Notes: generated by a model from the letters alone, not told the origin. 64,000 nucleotides of DNA from Janthinobacterium agaricidamnosum NBRC 102515 = DSM 9628 (GCF_000723165.1 NZ_HG322949.1:3626857-3690856), one strand, 5' to 3'. Shown: positions 1 through 9,623, numbered from the stretch's first letter. A program made the numbers and translations.

Positions 1-295
1 GAATGCGCTGCTGGTGCCGGTACAGGCAATCACCCGCAATCCGCTGGGCGAAGCGACGGTGATGCTGGCCGGCACCGATGGCAAGACCGAATTGCGCAAG
101 GTTAACGCCGGCACGCTGTTGCACGGCAATTGGGTGATCGACGCCGGCTTGAAGGATGGCGAGCGGGTGATCGTCAGCGGCGTGCAAAAAATCAAGCCCG
201 GCACGACGGTCAAGGCGGTCGAGGCGGATGCCGCCCCCTCCGCCCAGGCCGCCAGCCAGCCGGCCGCCCAGTCCGCGCTGGCGCAACGCTCATAA
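1..295 (+). CDS. RND efflux periplasmic adaptor subunit, C-terminal part (partial)
   Basis: Only the last 97 or so residues are inside the window; the gene starts upstream. The visible part has the membrane-proximal beta-barrel character of AcrA/MexA-type membrane fusion proteins (VPVQAITRN, then GERVIVSGVQKIKPGTTV) and ends in a low-complexity Ala/Gln/Pro tail. Such adaptors link the inner-membrane pump to the outer-membrane channel in the periplasm. The pump gene follows after 12 bases and the channel gene after that, so this is the first gene of a tripartite efflux operon. The lipoprotein or signal-peptide end cannot be seen. Confidence 0.9.
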   Translation, partial: NALLVPVQAITRNPLGEATVMLAGTDGKTELRKVNAGTLLHGNWVIDAGLKDGERVIVSGVQKIKPGTTVKAVEADAAPSAQAASQPAAQSALAQRS

Positions 296-307
296 AGGAT
301 AAGCTCC

Positions 308-3300
308 ATGTCCCGATTTTTCATCCGGCGGCCGATCTTTGCGATCGTCATTTCGCTGATCATCATGCTGGCCGGCGGCATCGCGGTATTCCGCCTGCCG
401 ATCGAACAATTTCCGCCGGTATCGCCGCCGGTGGTGCAGATTGCCGCCACCTTCCCCGGCGCTTCCGCCGAAACCATGCAAAACACGGTGATCCAGGTCA
501 TCGAGCAGCAAATGAGCGCGATCGACAACTTGCTGTACATGTCGTCGATCAGCGACGACACCGGCCAGTCGACCACCACGCTGACCTTTGCGCCCGGCAC
601 CGATCCGGACATCGCGCAAGTGCAGGTACAAAACAAGCTGCAGGTGGCGGTGGCGCGCCTGCCGAACGAAGTGCAGCAATCCGGCTTGAAAGTCAGCAAG
701 TCCACCAGCGACTTCCTGATGGTGGCCGGTTTTGTGTCGAACGATAACAGCATGAGCAAGTTCGACATCGCCGATTACGTCGCGTCGAACGTGCAGGATC
801 CGATCAGCCGGATTCCCGGCGTCGGCGCGCTGAACCTGTTCGGCACCCAGTTCGCGATGCGCATCTGGCTCGACCCGGTCAGGCTGACCTCGTATTCGCT
901 GACGCCGATCGACGTCAACCAGGCCATCGCCGCGCAAAACGTGCAGATTTCCGGCGGCCAGCTGGGCGGTTCGCCGGCCGTCGCCGGCCAGCGCCTGAGC
1001 GCCACCATCACCGAGGCGAGCCTGATGCGCACGCCGGAGCAATTCGAAAAGATCTTGCTGAAAGTGCTGCCGGACGGCTCGCGCGTGCGCCTCGGCGACG
1101 TGGCGCGCATCGCGCGCGGCGCCGAAAACTATAACGTCGACATCCGCTACAACGGCAAGCCGGCGTCCGGCCTCGGCATCCAGCTGGCGCCCGGCGCCAA
1201 CGCGCTGGTGACGGCCGATGCGGTGCGCGCGCGGCTCAAGGAACTGGCGCCGTATTTCCCGCACGGCCTGGAAGTGACCTATCCGAACGATGTGACGCCG
1301 TTCATCAAGGTGTCGATCCATGAAGTGCTCAAGACGCTCATCGAAGGCATCGTGCTGGTGTTCCTGGTGATGTACCTGTTCCTGCAAAACCTGCGCGCCA
1401 CGCTGATCCCGTCGATCACCGTGCCGGTGGTCTTGCTGGGCACCTTCGGCGTGATGTCGGCGATCGGCTTCACCATCAATACGCTGTCGATGTTCGGCCT
1501 GGTGCTGGCCATCGGCCTGCTGGTCGACGACGCCATCGTGGTGGTCGAAAACGTCGAACGGGTAATGCATGAGGAAGGCCTCGGACCGTACGAAGCGACC
1601 CGCAAGGCGATGGGCCAGATCAGCAGCGCGCTGATCGGCGTGGCGCTGGTGCTGTGCGCGGTGTTCGTGCCGGTGGCGTTTTCCAGCGGCACGGTGGGCG
1701 CGATCTACCGCGAATTCTCGCTGACGGTGGTGTCGTCGATGCTGCTGTCGGTGTTCGTCGCGCTGACGCTGACGCCGGCGCTGTGCGCCACCGTGCTGCA
1801 ACGCCCGGCGCCGGGCCATGACCAGAAAAAAGGCTTTTTCGGCTGGTTCAACCGCGGTTTCGACCGCAACCGCGACCGCTACCTGGGCGGCGTGTCCGGC
1901 ATCCTCGGTTCCAGGCGCCGCTGGATGGTGCTGTACGGCGCGCTGGTGCTGGCCGTGATTTACCTGTTCATCCGCTTGCCGGGCGGCTTCCTGCCGAACG
2001 AAGACCAGGGCTTTACGTTTGTCCAGGTTGAAACGCCGGCCGGCAGCACGCTGGAAGTCACCGGCAAGGTGCTCGACGACATCAGCAACTATATGCTGAA
2101 GGACGAAAGCGCGATGGTCGACGCCACCTTCATCCTGAACGGCGTCAACTCGACCGGCCGCGGCCAGAACCTGGGACGCGTGTTCATCCACCTGAAACCG
2201 TGGGAAGAACGCCCGGGCAAGGAACTCAGCGTCTCGGCGCTGGGCGCCCGCGTCGCCGCCCGTTATGCGTCGTACCAGGGCGCGCTGATCACGCCGGTCG
2301 AACCGCCGCCGATCCGCGGCCTCGGTTCCGCTTCCGGCTTTTCGTTCCAGCTGGAGGACCGCGGCAACCTCGGCCACGCGGCATTGGCCAAGGCGCGCGA
2401 CAACTTGCTGGAACTGGCCCGCAAGGACCCGGACCTGCTGCAGGTACGCTACACCGGCCAGGTCGACAATCCGACCTACAAGATCGATATCGACCATGAA
2501 AAGGCCGCCGCGCTGGGCGTGTCGCTGAGCGACGTCGACCAGACTTTCTCGACCGCCTGGGGGGCGCGCTACATCAACAATTTCTTCGACGCCGACAACC
2601 GCATCAAGCGCGTGTATGTGCAGGCCGATGCGCAATTCCGCATGAACCCGGACGACTTGAAGCTGCTGTATGTGCGCAACAAGGAAGGCGGCATGGTGCC
2701 GTTCTCGTCGTTCGCCACGGCCAAATGGTCGTGGGGCGCGCCGGCGATGCAGCGTTATAACGGCATCGAGGCGGCCGAGATCCTCGGCAAGCCGGCGCCG
2801 GGCAAGAGCACCGGCCAGGCGATGCAGGCGATGGAACGGCTGGCCAAACAGCTGCCGGAAGGCATAGGCTACGAATGGAGCGGCATCTCGCTGCAGGAAT
2901 CGCAAGCCGGCTCGCAGGCGCCGCTGCTGTATGCGCTGTCGATCCTGGTGGTGTTCCTGAGCCTGGCCGCGCTGTATGAAAGCTGGTCGGTGCCGCTGTC
3001 GGTGATCATGGTGGTGCCGATCGGCGTGCTGGGCGCGCTCGGCGCGGCCAGCCTGTTCGGCATGTCGAACGATGTGTACTTCCAGGTCGGCTTGCTGACC
3101 ACCATCGGCCTGTCGGCCAAGAACGCGATCCTGATCGTCGAATTCGCCCGCGAATTGCAGCAGCACCAGGGCTACAGCGCGATGGCGGCGGCGCTGGAAG
3201 CGGCCAAGCTGCGGCTGCGTCCGATCATCATGACCTCGATGGCCTTCGTGCTGGGCGTGCTGCCGCTGGCGCTGGCCAGCGGCGCCGGCGCGGCCAGCCA

Positions 3301-3460
3301 GAAGGCGCTGGGCATCGGCGTGATCGGCGGCATGATCACCGCCACTTTCCTGGCGACGTTCATGATCCCGCTGTTTTATGTGCTGATCGCCGGCCGCATG
3401 AAACCGGCCCGGCCGCAAGATGCCGGGCACTCCACCGAAACCGTCCAGGGAGCGCACTGA
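308..3460 (+). CDS. RND multidrug efflux pump, inner-membrane permease (HAE1/AcrB family)
   Basis: A 1050-residue proton-driven drug exporter, the usual AcrB/MexB length. The N-terminus MSRFFIRRPIFA is typical of the family. The proton-relay pair is visible as Asp407-Asp408 in GLLVDDAIVVVENVERVM, and the matching lysine as Lys938 in GLSAKNAILIVEFA. Two halves, each with a large periplasmic loop, are evident from the hydrophobic clusters around 340-560 and 870-1030. It sits between the adaptor and channel genes and upstream of a two-component pair. The substrate range cannot be read from the sequence; hydrophobic drugs or dyes are likely because the HAE1 features fit better than the metal-pump (HME) type. 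Confidence 0.96.
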   Translation: MSRFFIRRPIFAIVISLIIMLAGGIAVFRLPIEQFPPVSPPVVQIAATFPGASAETMQNTVIQVIEQQMSAIDNLLYMSSISDDTGQSTTTLTFAPGTDPDIAQVQVQNKLQVAVARLPNEVQQSGLKVSKSTSDFLMVAGFVSNDNSMSKFDIADYVASNVQDPISRIPGVGALNLFGTQFAMRIWLDPVRLTSYSLTPIDVNQAIAAQNVQISGGQLGGSPAVAGQRLSATITEASLMRTPEQFEKILLKVLPDGSRVRLGDVARIARGAENYNVDIRYNGKPASGLGIQLAPGANALVTADAVRARLKELAPYFPHGLEVTYPNDVTPFIKVSIHEVLKTLIEGIVLVFLVMYLFLQNLRATLIPSITVPVVLLGTFGVMSAIGFTINTLSMFGLVLAIGLLVDDAIVVVENVERVMHEEGLGPYEATRKAMGQISSALIGVALVLCAVFVPVAFSSGTVGAIYREFSLTVVSSMLLSVFVALTLTPALCATVLQRPAPGHDQKKGFFGWFNRGFDRNRDRYLGGVSGILGSRRRWMVLYGALVLAVIYLFIRLPGGFLPNEDQGFTFVQVETPAGSTLEVTGKVLDDISNYMLKDESAMVDATFILNGVNSTGRGQNLGRVFIHLKPWEERPGKELSVSALGARVAARYASYQGALITPVEPPPIRGLGSASGFSFQLEDRGNLGHAALAKARDNLLELARKDPDLLQVRYTGQVDNPTYKIDIDHEKAAALGVSLSDVDQTFSTAWGARYINNFFDADNRIKRVYVQADAQFRMNPDDLKLLYVRNKEGGMVPFSSFATAKWSWGAPAMQRYNGIEAAEILGKPAPGKSTGQAMQAMERLAKQLPEGIGYEWSGISLQESQAGSQAPLLYALSILVVFLSLAALYESWSVPLSVIMVVPIGVLGALGAASLFGMSNDVYFQVGLLTTIGLSAKNAILIVEFARELQQHQGYSAMAAALEAAKLRLRPIIMTSMAFVLGVLPLALASGAGAASQKALGIGVIGGMITATFLATFMIPLFYVLIAGRMKPARPQDAGHSTETVQGAH

Positions 3461-3461
3461 T

Positions 3462-4955
3462 ATGCACCATGTAAAAACCGTGCTGGCCGCCGCCGCGGCC
3501 GTCCTGCTGGCCGGCTGCGCGCTGCGGGAACCGTACACCCGGCCGCAAGCGGCGCCGGACGCCTACCCGGCCGGCGCCGCCTATGCCGCGCCGGCCGAAC
3601 ACGGCCTGGCCGCGGCCGATACCGGCTGGGCCGAGTTCCTGCTCGACCCGCGCCTGAAACGGCTGGTGCGGGTCGCGCTCGACAATAACCAGGATTTGCG
3701 GGTCGCGCTGCTGCGCATCGGCCAGGCCCGCGCCCAGCTGCAGCTGCAGCAGTCGGCGCTGCTGCCGCAAGTCGGACTGGCGGCCGGCGGTTCGGCCAGC
3801 AAGAACAACTCGGCCAGCGCCGGCGACGACAACCGCAACCACGGTGCGATCCGCAGCGACACGGCCGGCCTGTCCGGCAGCTGGGAAGTGGATTTCTTCG
3901 GCCGCCTGCAAAGCCTCGACGACGCGGCGCGCGAACAATACCTGGCCACTGCGTATGCGCGCCAGGCGGCCCAGCTGCTGCTGGTCGGACAAGTCGCCAG
4001 CCAGTACTTCAGCATGCTGGCCTACGACGAGCAACTGGCCATCAGCGGCGCAACGCTGGCCGCGGCGCAGGCGTCGTACCGCATCGTCAAGCTGCGCTAC
4101 GACACCGGCACCGGTTCGGAACTCGATGAAACGCTGGCGGCCGGCACGCTGCAGCAGGCGCAAGCCAATCAGGCCGCCCAGGTGCGGCTGCGGGCGCAGG
4201 CCGAAAACGGCCTGGTGCTGCTGCTGGGCCAGGCTATGCCGGCCGACTTGCCGGCCAGCGTGCCGCTGCATGCGCTGGCCATCCGGCACGACATCCCGGC
4301 CGGCTTGCCGTCCGACTTGCTGCTGCGCCGCCCCGACCTGCTGCAGGCGGAAGCGTCGCTGCGCGCCGAAAACGCCAATATCGGCGCCGCGCGCGCCGCC
4401 TTTTTCCCGCGCATCGCACTGACCGCCACGCTGGGCAGCGCCAGTTCCACGCTGGGCGGCCTGTTCGCCGCCGGTTCCGGCGCGTGGACCTTCGCGCCCA
4501 ACCTGCTGCTGCCGCTGTTCGACGGCGGCGCCAACCAGGCCCGGCTGGATGCGGCGCGGATCGGCAAGGACATCGGCGTGGCGCAATACCGCAAGAGCGT
4601 GCAAAGCGCATTCCGCGAAGTGGCGGACGGCCTGGCGGCGCGCGGCACCTTCGATACCGAACTGGCGGCGCGCCAGCGTTATCGCGAGGTCCAGCAGCGG
4701 CGCCTGGAATTGTCGGAGCTGCGTTATGACAATGGCGTCGACGATTACCTGAGCGTGCTCAATGCCCGGACTGACCTGTACAATGCGCAAATCGCCCTGG
4801 TCGGCGCGCGCCTGAACCAGCTGGACAGCACGGTCGACCTGTACCGCGCGCTGGGCGGCGGCTGGCTGGAGCACAGCGGAGAAACGCCGAGACAGGCGGA
4901 TGATGCGGCAAGCAGGATAGCCAAAAACATAACGGAGACACGAGGTGGGCAGTGA
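3462..4955 (+). CDS. RND efflux outer-membrane channel lipoprotein (OprM/NodT family)
   Basis: A 497-residue TolC-like outer-membrane factor completing the pump. The start at 3462 is chosen over an in-frame ATG 14 codons upstream because it gives a clean lipoprotein signal: a charged start, an alanine-rich core and the lipobox LAGC with the acylated Cys at residue 19. Two outer-membrane-efflux repeats follow, with family motifs such as WEVDFFGRL, LLLRRPDLLQAEASLRAENANIGAARAAFFP and the repeated LRYDxG near 225 and 425. It starts one base after the permease stop, and its own TGA overlaps the GTG start of the response regulator, so the five genes appear co-transcribed. Confidence 0.95.
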   Translation: MHHVKTVLAAAAAVLLAGCALREPYTRPQAAPDAYPAGAAYAAPAEHGLAAADTGWAEFLLDPRLKRLVRVALDNNQDLRVALLRIGQARAQLQLQQSALLPQVGLAAGGSASKNNSASAGDDNRNHGAIRSDTAGLSGSWEVDFFGRLQSLDDAAREQYLATAYARQAAQLLLVGQVASQYFSMLAYDEQLAISGATLAAAQASYRIVKLRYDTGTGSELDETLAAGTLQQAQANQAAQVRLRAQAENGLVLLLGQAMPADLPASVPLHALAIRHDIPAGLPSDLLLRRPDLLQAEASLRAENANIGAARAAFFPRIALTATLGSASSTLGGLFAAGSGAWTFAPNLLLPLFDGGANQARLDAARIGKDIGVAQYRKSVQSAFREVADGLAARGTFDTELAARQRYREVQQRRLELSELRYDNGVDDYLSVLNARTDLYNAQIALVGARLNQLDSTVDLYRALGGGWLEHSGETPRQADDAASRIAKNITETRGGQ

Positions 4956-5632
4956 AACTATTACTGGTGGAAGACAATGAAAGAGTGGCGCGCTTCGTCA
5001 AGAAGGGCTTGACCGAGGCCGGCCACACGGTCGACCACGCCGACAATGGCCGCGACGGCATGTACCACGCCGTCAGCATGAGTTATGACGCGATCATCAT
5101 GGACCGCATGCTGCCCGGCGGCATAGACGGGCTGGCCATCGTCGAAACGCTGCGCGGCGCCGGCAACCGGGTGCCGATCCTGATCCTCAGCGCGCTCGAC
5201 GGCGTCGACGAGCGCATCCGCGGCTTGAAAAGCGGCGGCGACGATTACCTGATCAAGCCGTTCGCGTTCGGCGAATTGCTGGCCCGGCTCGACGCGCTGC
5301 TGCGCCGCACCCATGAAAAAGCGGCGATCACCAGTCTGGTGCTGGGCGACCTCAGCGTCGACCTGCTGGCCCACAAGGTGACCCGCGCCGGCCGCCTGCT
5401 GTCCTTGCAGCCGCGCGAATTCAAGCTGCTGGAATACCTGCTGCGCCATGCCAACCAGGTGGTGACACGCACCATGTTGCTGGAAAACGTGTGGGATTAC
5501 CATTTCGACCCGCAGACCAATGTCATCGACGTCCATATCAGCAAGCTGCGCCAAAAGATCGACGCCGGCTTCCCGCTGCAATTGCTGCGCACCGTGCGCA
5601 ACGCCGGCTACATGCTGAGCGACCATGTTTAA
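4952..5632 (+). CDS. OmpR/PhoB-family response regulator of the efflux operon
   Basis: A 226-residue transcription factor. The receiver domain has the acidic pocket in LLVEDNE, the phospho-accepting Asp51 in IIMDRMLP and the conserved Lys in IKPF near 102. A winged-helix DNA-binding domain occupies about 125-223 (LQPREFKLLEYLLRH, VIDVHISKLRQKID, LRTVRNAGYML). The start codon is GTG and overlaps the stop of the channel gene in a GTGA motif. It overlaps the kinase downstream, so the two are translationally coupled. It probably controls this efflux operon, as CusR- and AdeR-type regulators do for theirs; that is inferred from position. Confidence 0.95.
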   Translation: MKLLLVEDNERVARFVKKGLTEAGHTVDHADNGRDGMYHAVSMSYDAIIMDRMLPGGIDGLAIVETLRGAGNRVPILILSALDGVDERIRGLKSGGDDYLIKPFAFGELLARLDALLRRTHEKAAITSLVLGDLSVDLLAHKVTRAGRLLSLQPREFKLLEYLLRHANQVVTRTMLLENVWDYHFDPQTNVIDVHISKLRQKIDAGFPLQLLRTVRNAGYMLSDHV

Positions 5633-7034
5633 AGTCAGGGCGCCGGGATTTTCGGCCAGCACCATCGCCATCGGCTACGCCGTGGTCAGCCTGCTGGTGC
5701 TGGCCATGTTCGCCGCGCCGCTGTGGTTTGCGTGGGATACCAATATCGAGCGCGCCCGCACCGAGCTGCTGATGGCCGACACCAACCGCCTGAGCCGCAT
5801 CTTCGCGCGGCGCGGGCCGGAAGCGCTGGCCGAGGCGATCGATGTACAAGCCGGCAACGCCTATGAAGGCATCGGCAAGATCCTGATGCTGGGCGACGTC
5901 AACAGCGTCAAGCTGGCCGGCAACCTGGAGTCATGGCCGACCGGCGTGCCGCAGCCCGCCCCGGGCGAAGCGCCCGGCCGCGTCAAGGCGGCCACCATCG
6001 AGGTCCGCGGCGTCAAGCGGCGCGTGGAATTGATACTGACCAGGCTGCCGGGCGGTTACCAGTTGCTGGTAGCGAGTAACCTGAACCGTTTTGAACGGCT
6101 GGAATCGCTGTTCGTGTATGGCTTGCTGGGCTGCGCCGCCACCGTGCTGATGGTCGCGGTGCTGGGCGGCTTGCTGATACGGCGCGCGATATTGAACAAG
6201 GTCGACAGCATCAGCCAGACCACCGCCGCCATCATCGAAGGCAAGCTGACGCGGCGCCTGCCGGAGCCGGAGCGCGGCGACGAGCTGGAAATGCTGACCC
6301 ACACCGTGAACCGCATGCTGGACCAGATCGAGCACCTGGTGCACAGCGTGCAGAATGTGTCGAACGCCATCGCGCACGACTTGCGCACGCCGCTGTCCGA
6401 ATTGCGCGCGCGCCTGGAAGAATTGTCGGTGGCGCGCCCGCCGGAAACGGAAACCTTCGCCGAAGTCGACGCCGCGATCAACGACGTCGACCGCGTGATG
6501 GCGATCTTCAACGCGCTGCTGCGGCTGGCCGACATCGACAGCGGCATGCGCCGCGGCGGTTTTGTGCAGGTCGACCTGGCGCGGCTGGCCGCCGAAGTGG
6601 CGGAGTTCTACCTGCCGGTGGCCGAACTGAAGGATATCGCGCTGACGTTCCAGCCGGACGGCAACCTGTTCACGTCCGGCGACCCGCTGCTGCTGGCGCA
6701 GGCGCTCGGCAACCTGGTCGAAAACGCCCTCAAGTACGCGCCGGAACAGGGCGTGATCGCGATCCACGCGCGGCGCAGTTCGCCGCAGCAGATCGAATTG
6801 ACGGTGGCCGACGACGGCCCCGGCGTGCCGGACCAGGAAAAACGCAAGGTAGTGGAACGTTTCTATCGCGGCGACGCCAGCCGCGGCACGCCGGGCGTCG
6901 GGCTGGGCCTGAGCCTGGTGTCGGCGGTGGCCCAGCTCCATGGCGGCAAGCTGGTGCTGGCCGATAACAAGCCCGGCCTGCGCGCGGTGATCAGCATCGA
7001 TGTGCAGGGTGTATCGGCCGAGGCGGATGCTTGA
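5625..7034 (+). CDS. Sensor histidine kinase of the efflux operon
   Basis: A 469-residue membrane kinase. The first transmembrane segment is about 13-36 and the second about 160-186, enclosing a periplasmic sensor of about 120 residues. A HAMP linker follows, then the phospho-accepting His251 in AIAHDLRTPLSELRARLEEL, the N box (GNLVENALKYAP), and G boxes (ADDGPGVP and GVGLGLSLV). The order of domains is that of CusS/QseC-type kinases. It overlaps the regulator by eight bases and ends one base before the convergent ispF gene. The sensed signal is unknown; the periplasmic domain has no motif I recognise. Confidence 0.94.
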   Translation: MFKVRAPGFSASTIAIGYAVVSLLVLAMFAAPLWFAWDTNIERARTELLMADTNRLSRIFARRGPEALAEAIDVQAGNAYEGIGKILMLGDVNSVKLAGNLESWPTGVPQPAPGEAPGRVKAATIEVRGVKRRVELILTRLPGGYQLLVASNLNRFERLESLFVYGLLGCAATVLMVAVLGGLLIRRAILNKVDSISQTTAAIIEGKLTRRLPEPERGDELEMLTHTVNRMLDQIEHLVHSVQNVSNAIAHDLRTPLSELRARLEELSVARPPETETFAEVDAAINDVDRVMAIFNALLRLADIDSGMRRGGFVQVDLARLAAEVAEFYLPVAELKDIALTFQPDGNLFTSGDPLLLAQALGNLVENALKYAPEQGVIAIHARRSSPQQIELTVADDGPGVPDQEKRKVVERFYRGDASRGTPGVGLGLSLVSAVAQLHGGKLVLADNKPGLRAVISIDVQGVSAEADA

Positions 7035-7035
7035 A

Positions 7036-7533
7036 TTACGTGCGCAGCAACAAGGCCACCGCTTCGGCCGCGATGCCCTCTTCGCGCCCCAGGTAGCCCA
7101 GTTTTTCATTGGTCTTGGCCTTGATGTTGACCTGGCCGATCGCCAGGCCCAGGTCGGCGGCGACGTTGGCGCACATGGCGCCGATGTGCGGCGCCATCTT
7201 CGGGCGCTGGGCAATGATCGTCGCGTCGATATTGCCGATGCTGTAGCCGGTGGCCAGCACGCGGCGCGCCGCCTCGCGCAGCAGCGTGCGCGAATCGGCG
7301 CCCTTGAATTGCGGGTCGGTGTCCGGGAAATGCCTGCCGATGTCGCCCAGCGCGGCGGCGCCGAGGATCGCGTCGGTGATCGCATGCAGCAGCACGTCGG
7401 CGTCGGAATGGCCCAATAAGCCGAGGTGGTGCGGGATCTTGATACCGCCGATGATCAGGTCGCGCTGTTCGACCAGCGCGTGGCAATCGTAGCCCTGGCC
7501 GATACGGAATGGCAAGATAGGTGTCGTGGTCAT
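7036..7533 (-). CDS. ispF: 2-C-methyl-D-erythritol 2,4-cyclodiphosphate synthase
   Basis: A 165-residue enzyme of the non-mevalonate isoprenoid pathway: it cyclises CDP-methylerythritol 2-phosphate with loss of CMP. The metal-binding signature is seen as Asp16 and His18 in GYDCHAL and the histidine of [11 protein letters not shown]. The family box [15 protein letters not shown] and the C-terminal [25 protein letters not shown] are present. Length is standard. The preceding gene is ispD, 25 bases upstream, which makes an earlier intermediate of the same pathway, so the two form an ispD-ispF operon. It converges with the histidine kinase gene. Confidence 0.97.
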   Translation of the reverse strand: MTTTPILPFRIGQGYDCHALVEQRDLIIGGIKIPHHLGLLGHSDADVLLHAITDAILGAAALGDIGRHFPDTDPQFKGADSRTLLREAARRVLATGYSIGNIDATIIAQRPKMAPHIGAMCANVAADLGLAIGQVNIKAKTNEKLGYLGREEGIAAEAVALLLRT

Positions 7534-7558
7534 GCTGTGAGCTTTCTGTTGAAGAGAA

Positions 7559-8272
7559 TTACTGGCCGTGGGCCAGGTACATTTCGGCGATGGCGATATC
7601 GGCCGGCAAGGTGACTTTCAGGTTGCGCGGATGCCCTTCGATCAATTTCGGCGTGTAGCCCAGCGCTTCGACGGCGCTGGCGTCGTCGGTGATCGCGCCG
7701 GGATCCGGCGCCTCGCCCAGCGCGCGGCCCAGCAACTGGCAGCGGAACATTTGCGGGGTTTGCGCCAGCCACAAGCCGTCGCGCGGCACCGTGCCGAGGC
7801 CCTGCCCGTTCGCGCCGGTGCGCTTGACGGTATCGACCACCGGCAGCGCCAACAGGCCGCCGCCATCGTGCTGGCCGACGCCGGCAATCAGCTTGTCGAT
7901 CAGCGCGACCGTCAGGCCGGGCCGCGCCGCGTCGTGCACCAGTATCCAGTCGCTGCCGGCCACCTGGCCGTGCAAGGCGCGCAAGGCGTTTTGCACCGTC
8001 TCCATGCGGGTCGCGCCGCCGCAGCGCAGCACCGTCACGCCCGGCTGCGGCGGCACCGCCGCGTCGATGAAGCCGTCGCCGGCGCTGACCACCACATAGG
8101 TATGGGCGATCAGCGGGCTGGCCAGGAACGCGTCGAGCGCGTGGCGCAGCATCGGCTTGCCGCCCAGCGCCAGGTATTGCTTGGGACTGCCGGCGGCCAG
8201 CCGCGCACCGACGCCGGCGGCCGGGATCAGCGCAAAATAAGAGGGTTTGATCGGCAAAATTTCTTGATTCAT
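7559..8272 (-). CDS. ispD: 2-C-methyl-D-erythritol 4-phosphate cytidylyltransferase
   Basis: A 237-residue cytosolic enzyme that joins CTP to methylerythritol 4-phosphate in the non-mevalonate isoprenoid pathway. The nucleotide-binding start [25 protein letters not shown], the VVVSAGD strand and the [12 protein letters not shown] box are all visible, and the C-terminus has the [12 protein letters not shown] and [19 protein letters not shown] motifs. It is followed at 25 bases by ispF. The gene upstream encodes an unrelated secreted protein, so the transcript may begin further upstream. Confidence 0.97.
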   Translation of the reverse strand: MNQEILPIKPSYFALIPAAGVGARLAAGSPKQYLALGGKPMLRHALDAFLASPLIAHTYVVVSAGDGFIDAAVPPQPGVTVLRCGGATRMETVQNALRALHGQVAGSDWILVHDAARPGLTVALIDKLIAGVGQHDGGGLLALPVVDTVKRTGANGQGLGTVPRDGLWLAQTPQMFRCQLLGRALGEAPDPGAITDDASAVEALGYTPKLIEGHPRNLKVTLPADIAIAEMYLAHGQ

Positions 8273-8289
8273 GGTTCGCTTCTATTCAA

Positions 8290-8988
8290 TTATCCGGGGC
8301 GCCGGCTGGCGCTCACGATGCGCGCGATCTCGCCGTCGCACGCCTTGCCGAGCCCCGCATATTCCTGCGGCGAGTCGATCGCCGCCTGCGCCGCTTCGAC
8401 CTTGGCCATTTCCGCGTTGATATACGGCAGCCAGCCGGCATGGACTTCCTGCGCCAGCGCCGCCCTGGCAGTGCCGCGCGGCGCATACAGCGGCCGCGCC
8501 TCGAAGCGCCTGGCCAGCGCCGCGCGCACCAGCACTTCGACTTTCGGCAAGTGGTCCATATACGCTTTCAGGTGGCGCTGTTCGTGCGCCATCACTTCAT
8601 CATACGCGCAGCTGCCGGGCGGGAATTCGCGGCCGATGTAGATCACCACCGGCGCATAAAACAGCTGCACCGAAATCTGCGGCGCCACGCATTCGTAGCC
8701 GCTGACCGGGTCTTGCAGCATCGGACCGTCGAGTCCGATGGCGACCTTGGACTCGGTCCTGGTCAAGCCCAGCACATAGGTATTGGGGCGCGCCATGCCC
8801 TTCATCGCGGTCAGCGCCTGGTACGACAGATGGGTATCGACGCTGTAGCCGTTTTGCCGGGTGTTCAAGACCGACACCGTCTTGGTCAACTCATCTTCGC
8901 AGCGGATCTGGAACGGCGTGCGCGCCAGCGCGCCGCCGGAGACCAGCAAGAGCAAGGCCAGCAGCATCGGGCCGCGTCCCGTCAACAT
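8290..8988 (-). CDS. Secreted protein with an HExxH motif (putative zinc metalloprotease-like)
   Basis: A 232-residue protein that I do not recognise by name. A hydrophobic N-terminus ending near residue 22 (LLLLVSGGALA) looks like a cleavable signal peptide, so it should be periplasmic or secreted. A single HExxH motif, His135-Glu136-x-x-His139 in EVMAHEQRHLKAY, suggests zinc binding; the third ligand is not obvious. Cysteines at 30, 100 and 127 could form disulfides. It lies between ispD and a Nudix gene, with three bases to the latter, so it is probably co-transcribed. DUF922-type proteins carry a similar motif, but that link is a guess. Peptidase activity is inferred from the motif alone. 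Confidence 0.8.
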   Translation of the reverse strand: MLTGRGPMLLALLLLVSGGALARTPFQIRCEDELTKTVSVLNTRQNGYSVDTHLSYQALTAMKGMARPNTYVLGLTRTESKVAIGLDGPMLQDPVSGYECVAPQISVQLFYAPVVIYIGREFPPGSCAYDEVMAHEQRHLKAYMDHLPKVEVLVRAALARRFEARPLYAPRGTARAALAQEVHAGWLPYINAEMAKVEAAQAAIDSPQEYAGLGKACDGEIARIVSASRRPG

Positions 8989-8991
8989 CGC

Positions 8992-9549
8992 TTATGCCGG
9001 GCTCCAGGCGCCGGAGGTGATCTTGTCGAGCCAAAAGGCGCCGATGATGGTCTTGACGTCGGTAATCGTGCCATCCCTGACCCAGGCCATCAGTTGCGGC
9101 ACGGTGGCCGTGAAGGTTTCCAGGAATTCGCCGTCGTCGAGCTGGCTTTCGCCGGCCACCAGGCCGCGCGCCAAAAACAGTTCCAGGTGTTCGTCGGAAT
9201 AGGCGATGGCGTTGTGTATCGTCGACACGAAGGACCAGTCGCTGGCGGTATAGCCGGTTTCTTCCAGCAGTTCGCGCCGGGCGCAGGCCAGCGCCGCTTC
9301 GCCGGCGTCGATTTTACCGGCCGGGAATTCGATGAAGACCCGGTCCAGCGGGTAGCGGAACTGGCGCTCCAGCAACAGCGTGCCATCGTCCAGCAGCGGC
9401 AGGATCACTACCGCGCCCGGATGGCGGATATATTCGCGCTGGGTGATCTTGCCGTCCGGCAGCGTCACACGGTCGCGTTGCACGGTCAGGAAACCGCCTT
9501 CATACACCACCTGGCCATCGACCCTGGTTTCTTTCAAATGCACATCCAT
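8992..9549 (-). CDS. Nudix hydrolase, ADP-ribose pyrophosphatase type
   Basis: A 185-residue protein with a full Nudix box at about residues 77-99: Gly, then Glu after five residues, then RELLEETGY. The surrounding motifs (REYIRHPGAVVILPLLDDGTLLLERQFRYPL and FIEFPAGKIDAGE) are those of the NudF/ADP-ribose diphosphatase group, which cleaves ADP-ribose to AMP and ribose 5-phosphate. Substrate assignment within the family is inferred from these motifs. It heads the small minus-strand cluster and lies downstream of a strong terminator that closes the nuo operon. Confidence 0.9.
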   Translation of the reverse strand: MDVHLKETRVDGQVVYEGGFLTVQRDRVTLPDGKITQREYIRHPGAVVILPLLDDGTLLLERQFRYPLDRVFIEFPAGKIDAGEAALACARRELLEETGYTASDWSFVSTIHNAIAYSDEHLELFLARGLVAGESQLDDGEFLETFTATVPQLMAWVRDGTITDVKTIIGAFWLDKITSGAWSPA

Positions 9550-9578
9550 GCGCGCTCCAATGATGAAGAGTATCTGAC

Positions 9579-9623
9579 AAAATGCCCATGGTAGCCGGAT
9601 GAGGGGCTGACCATGGGCATTTT
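9579..9623 (-). terminator. Rho-independent terminator after the nuo operon
   Basis: A perfect 14-bp inverted repeat (9579-9592 pairing with 9610-9623) with a 17-base loop, flanked by A/T runs on both sides. It lies after DUF2818, the last gene of the nuo operon. A second 8-bp hairpin at 9623-9650 lies between it and the DUF2818 stop. It should separate the nuo transcript from the Nudix gene. Confidence 0.85.

Noticed and set aside
290..3538. Very long minus-strand open frame (over 1000 codons) opposite the RND permease
   Set aside because: It mirrors the permease codon pattern; the protein is a low-complexity Arg/His/Gln-rich sequence with no family features. The plus-strand gene is certain.
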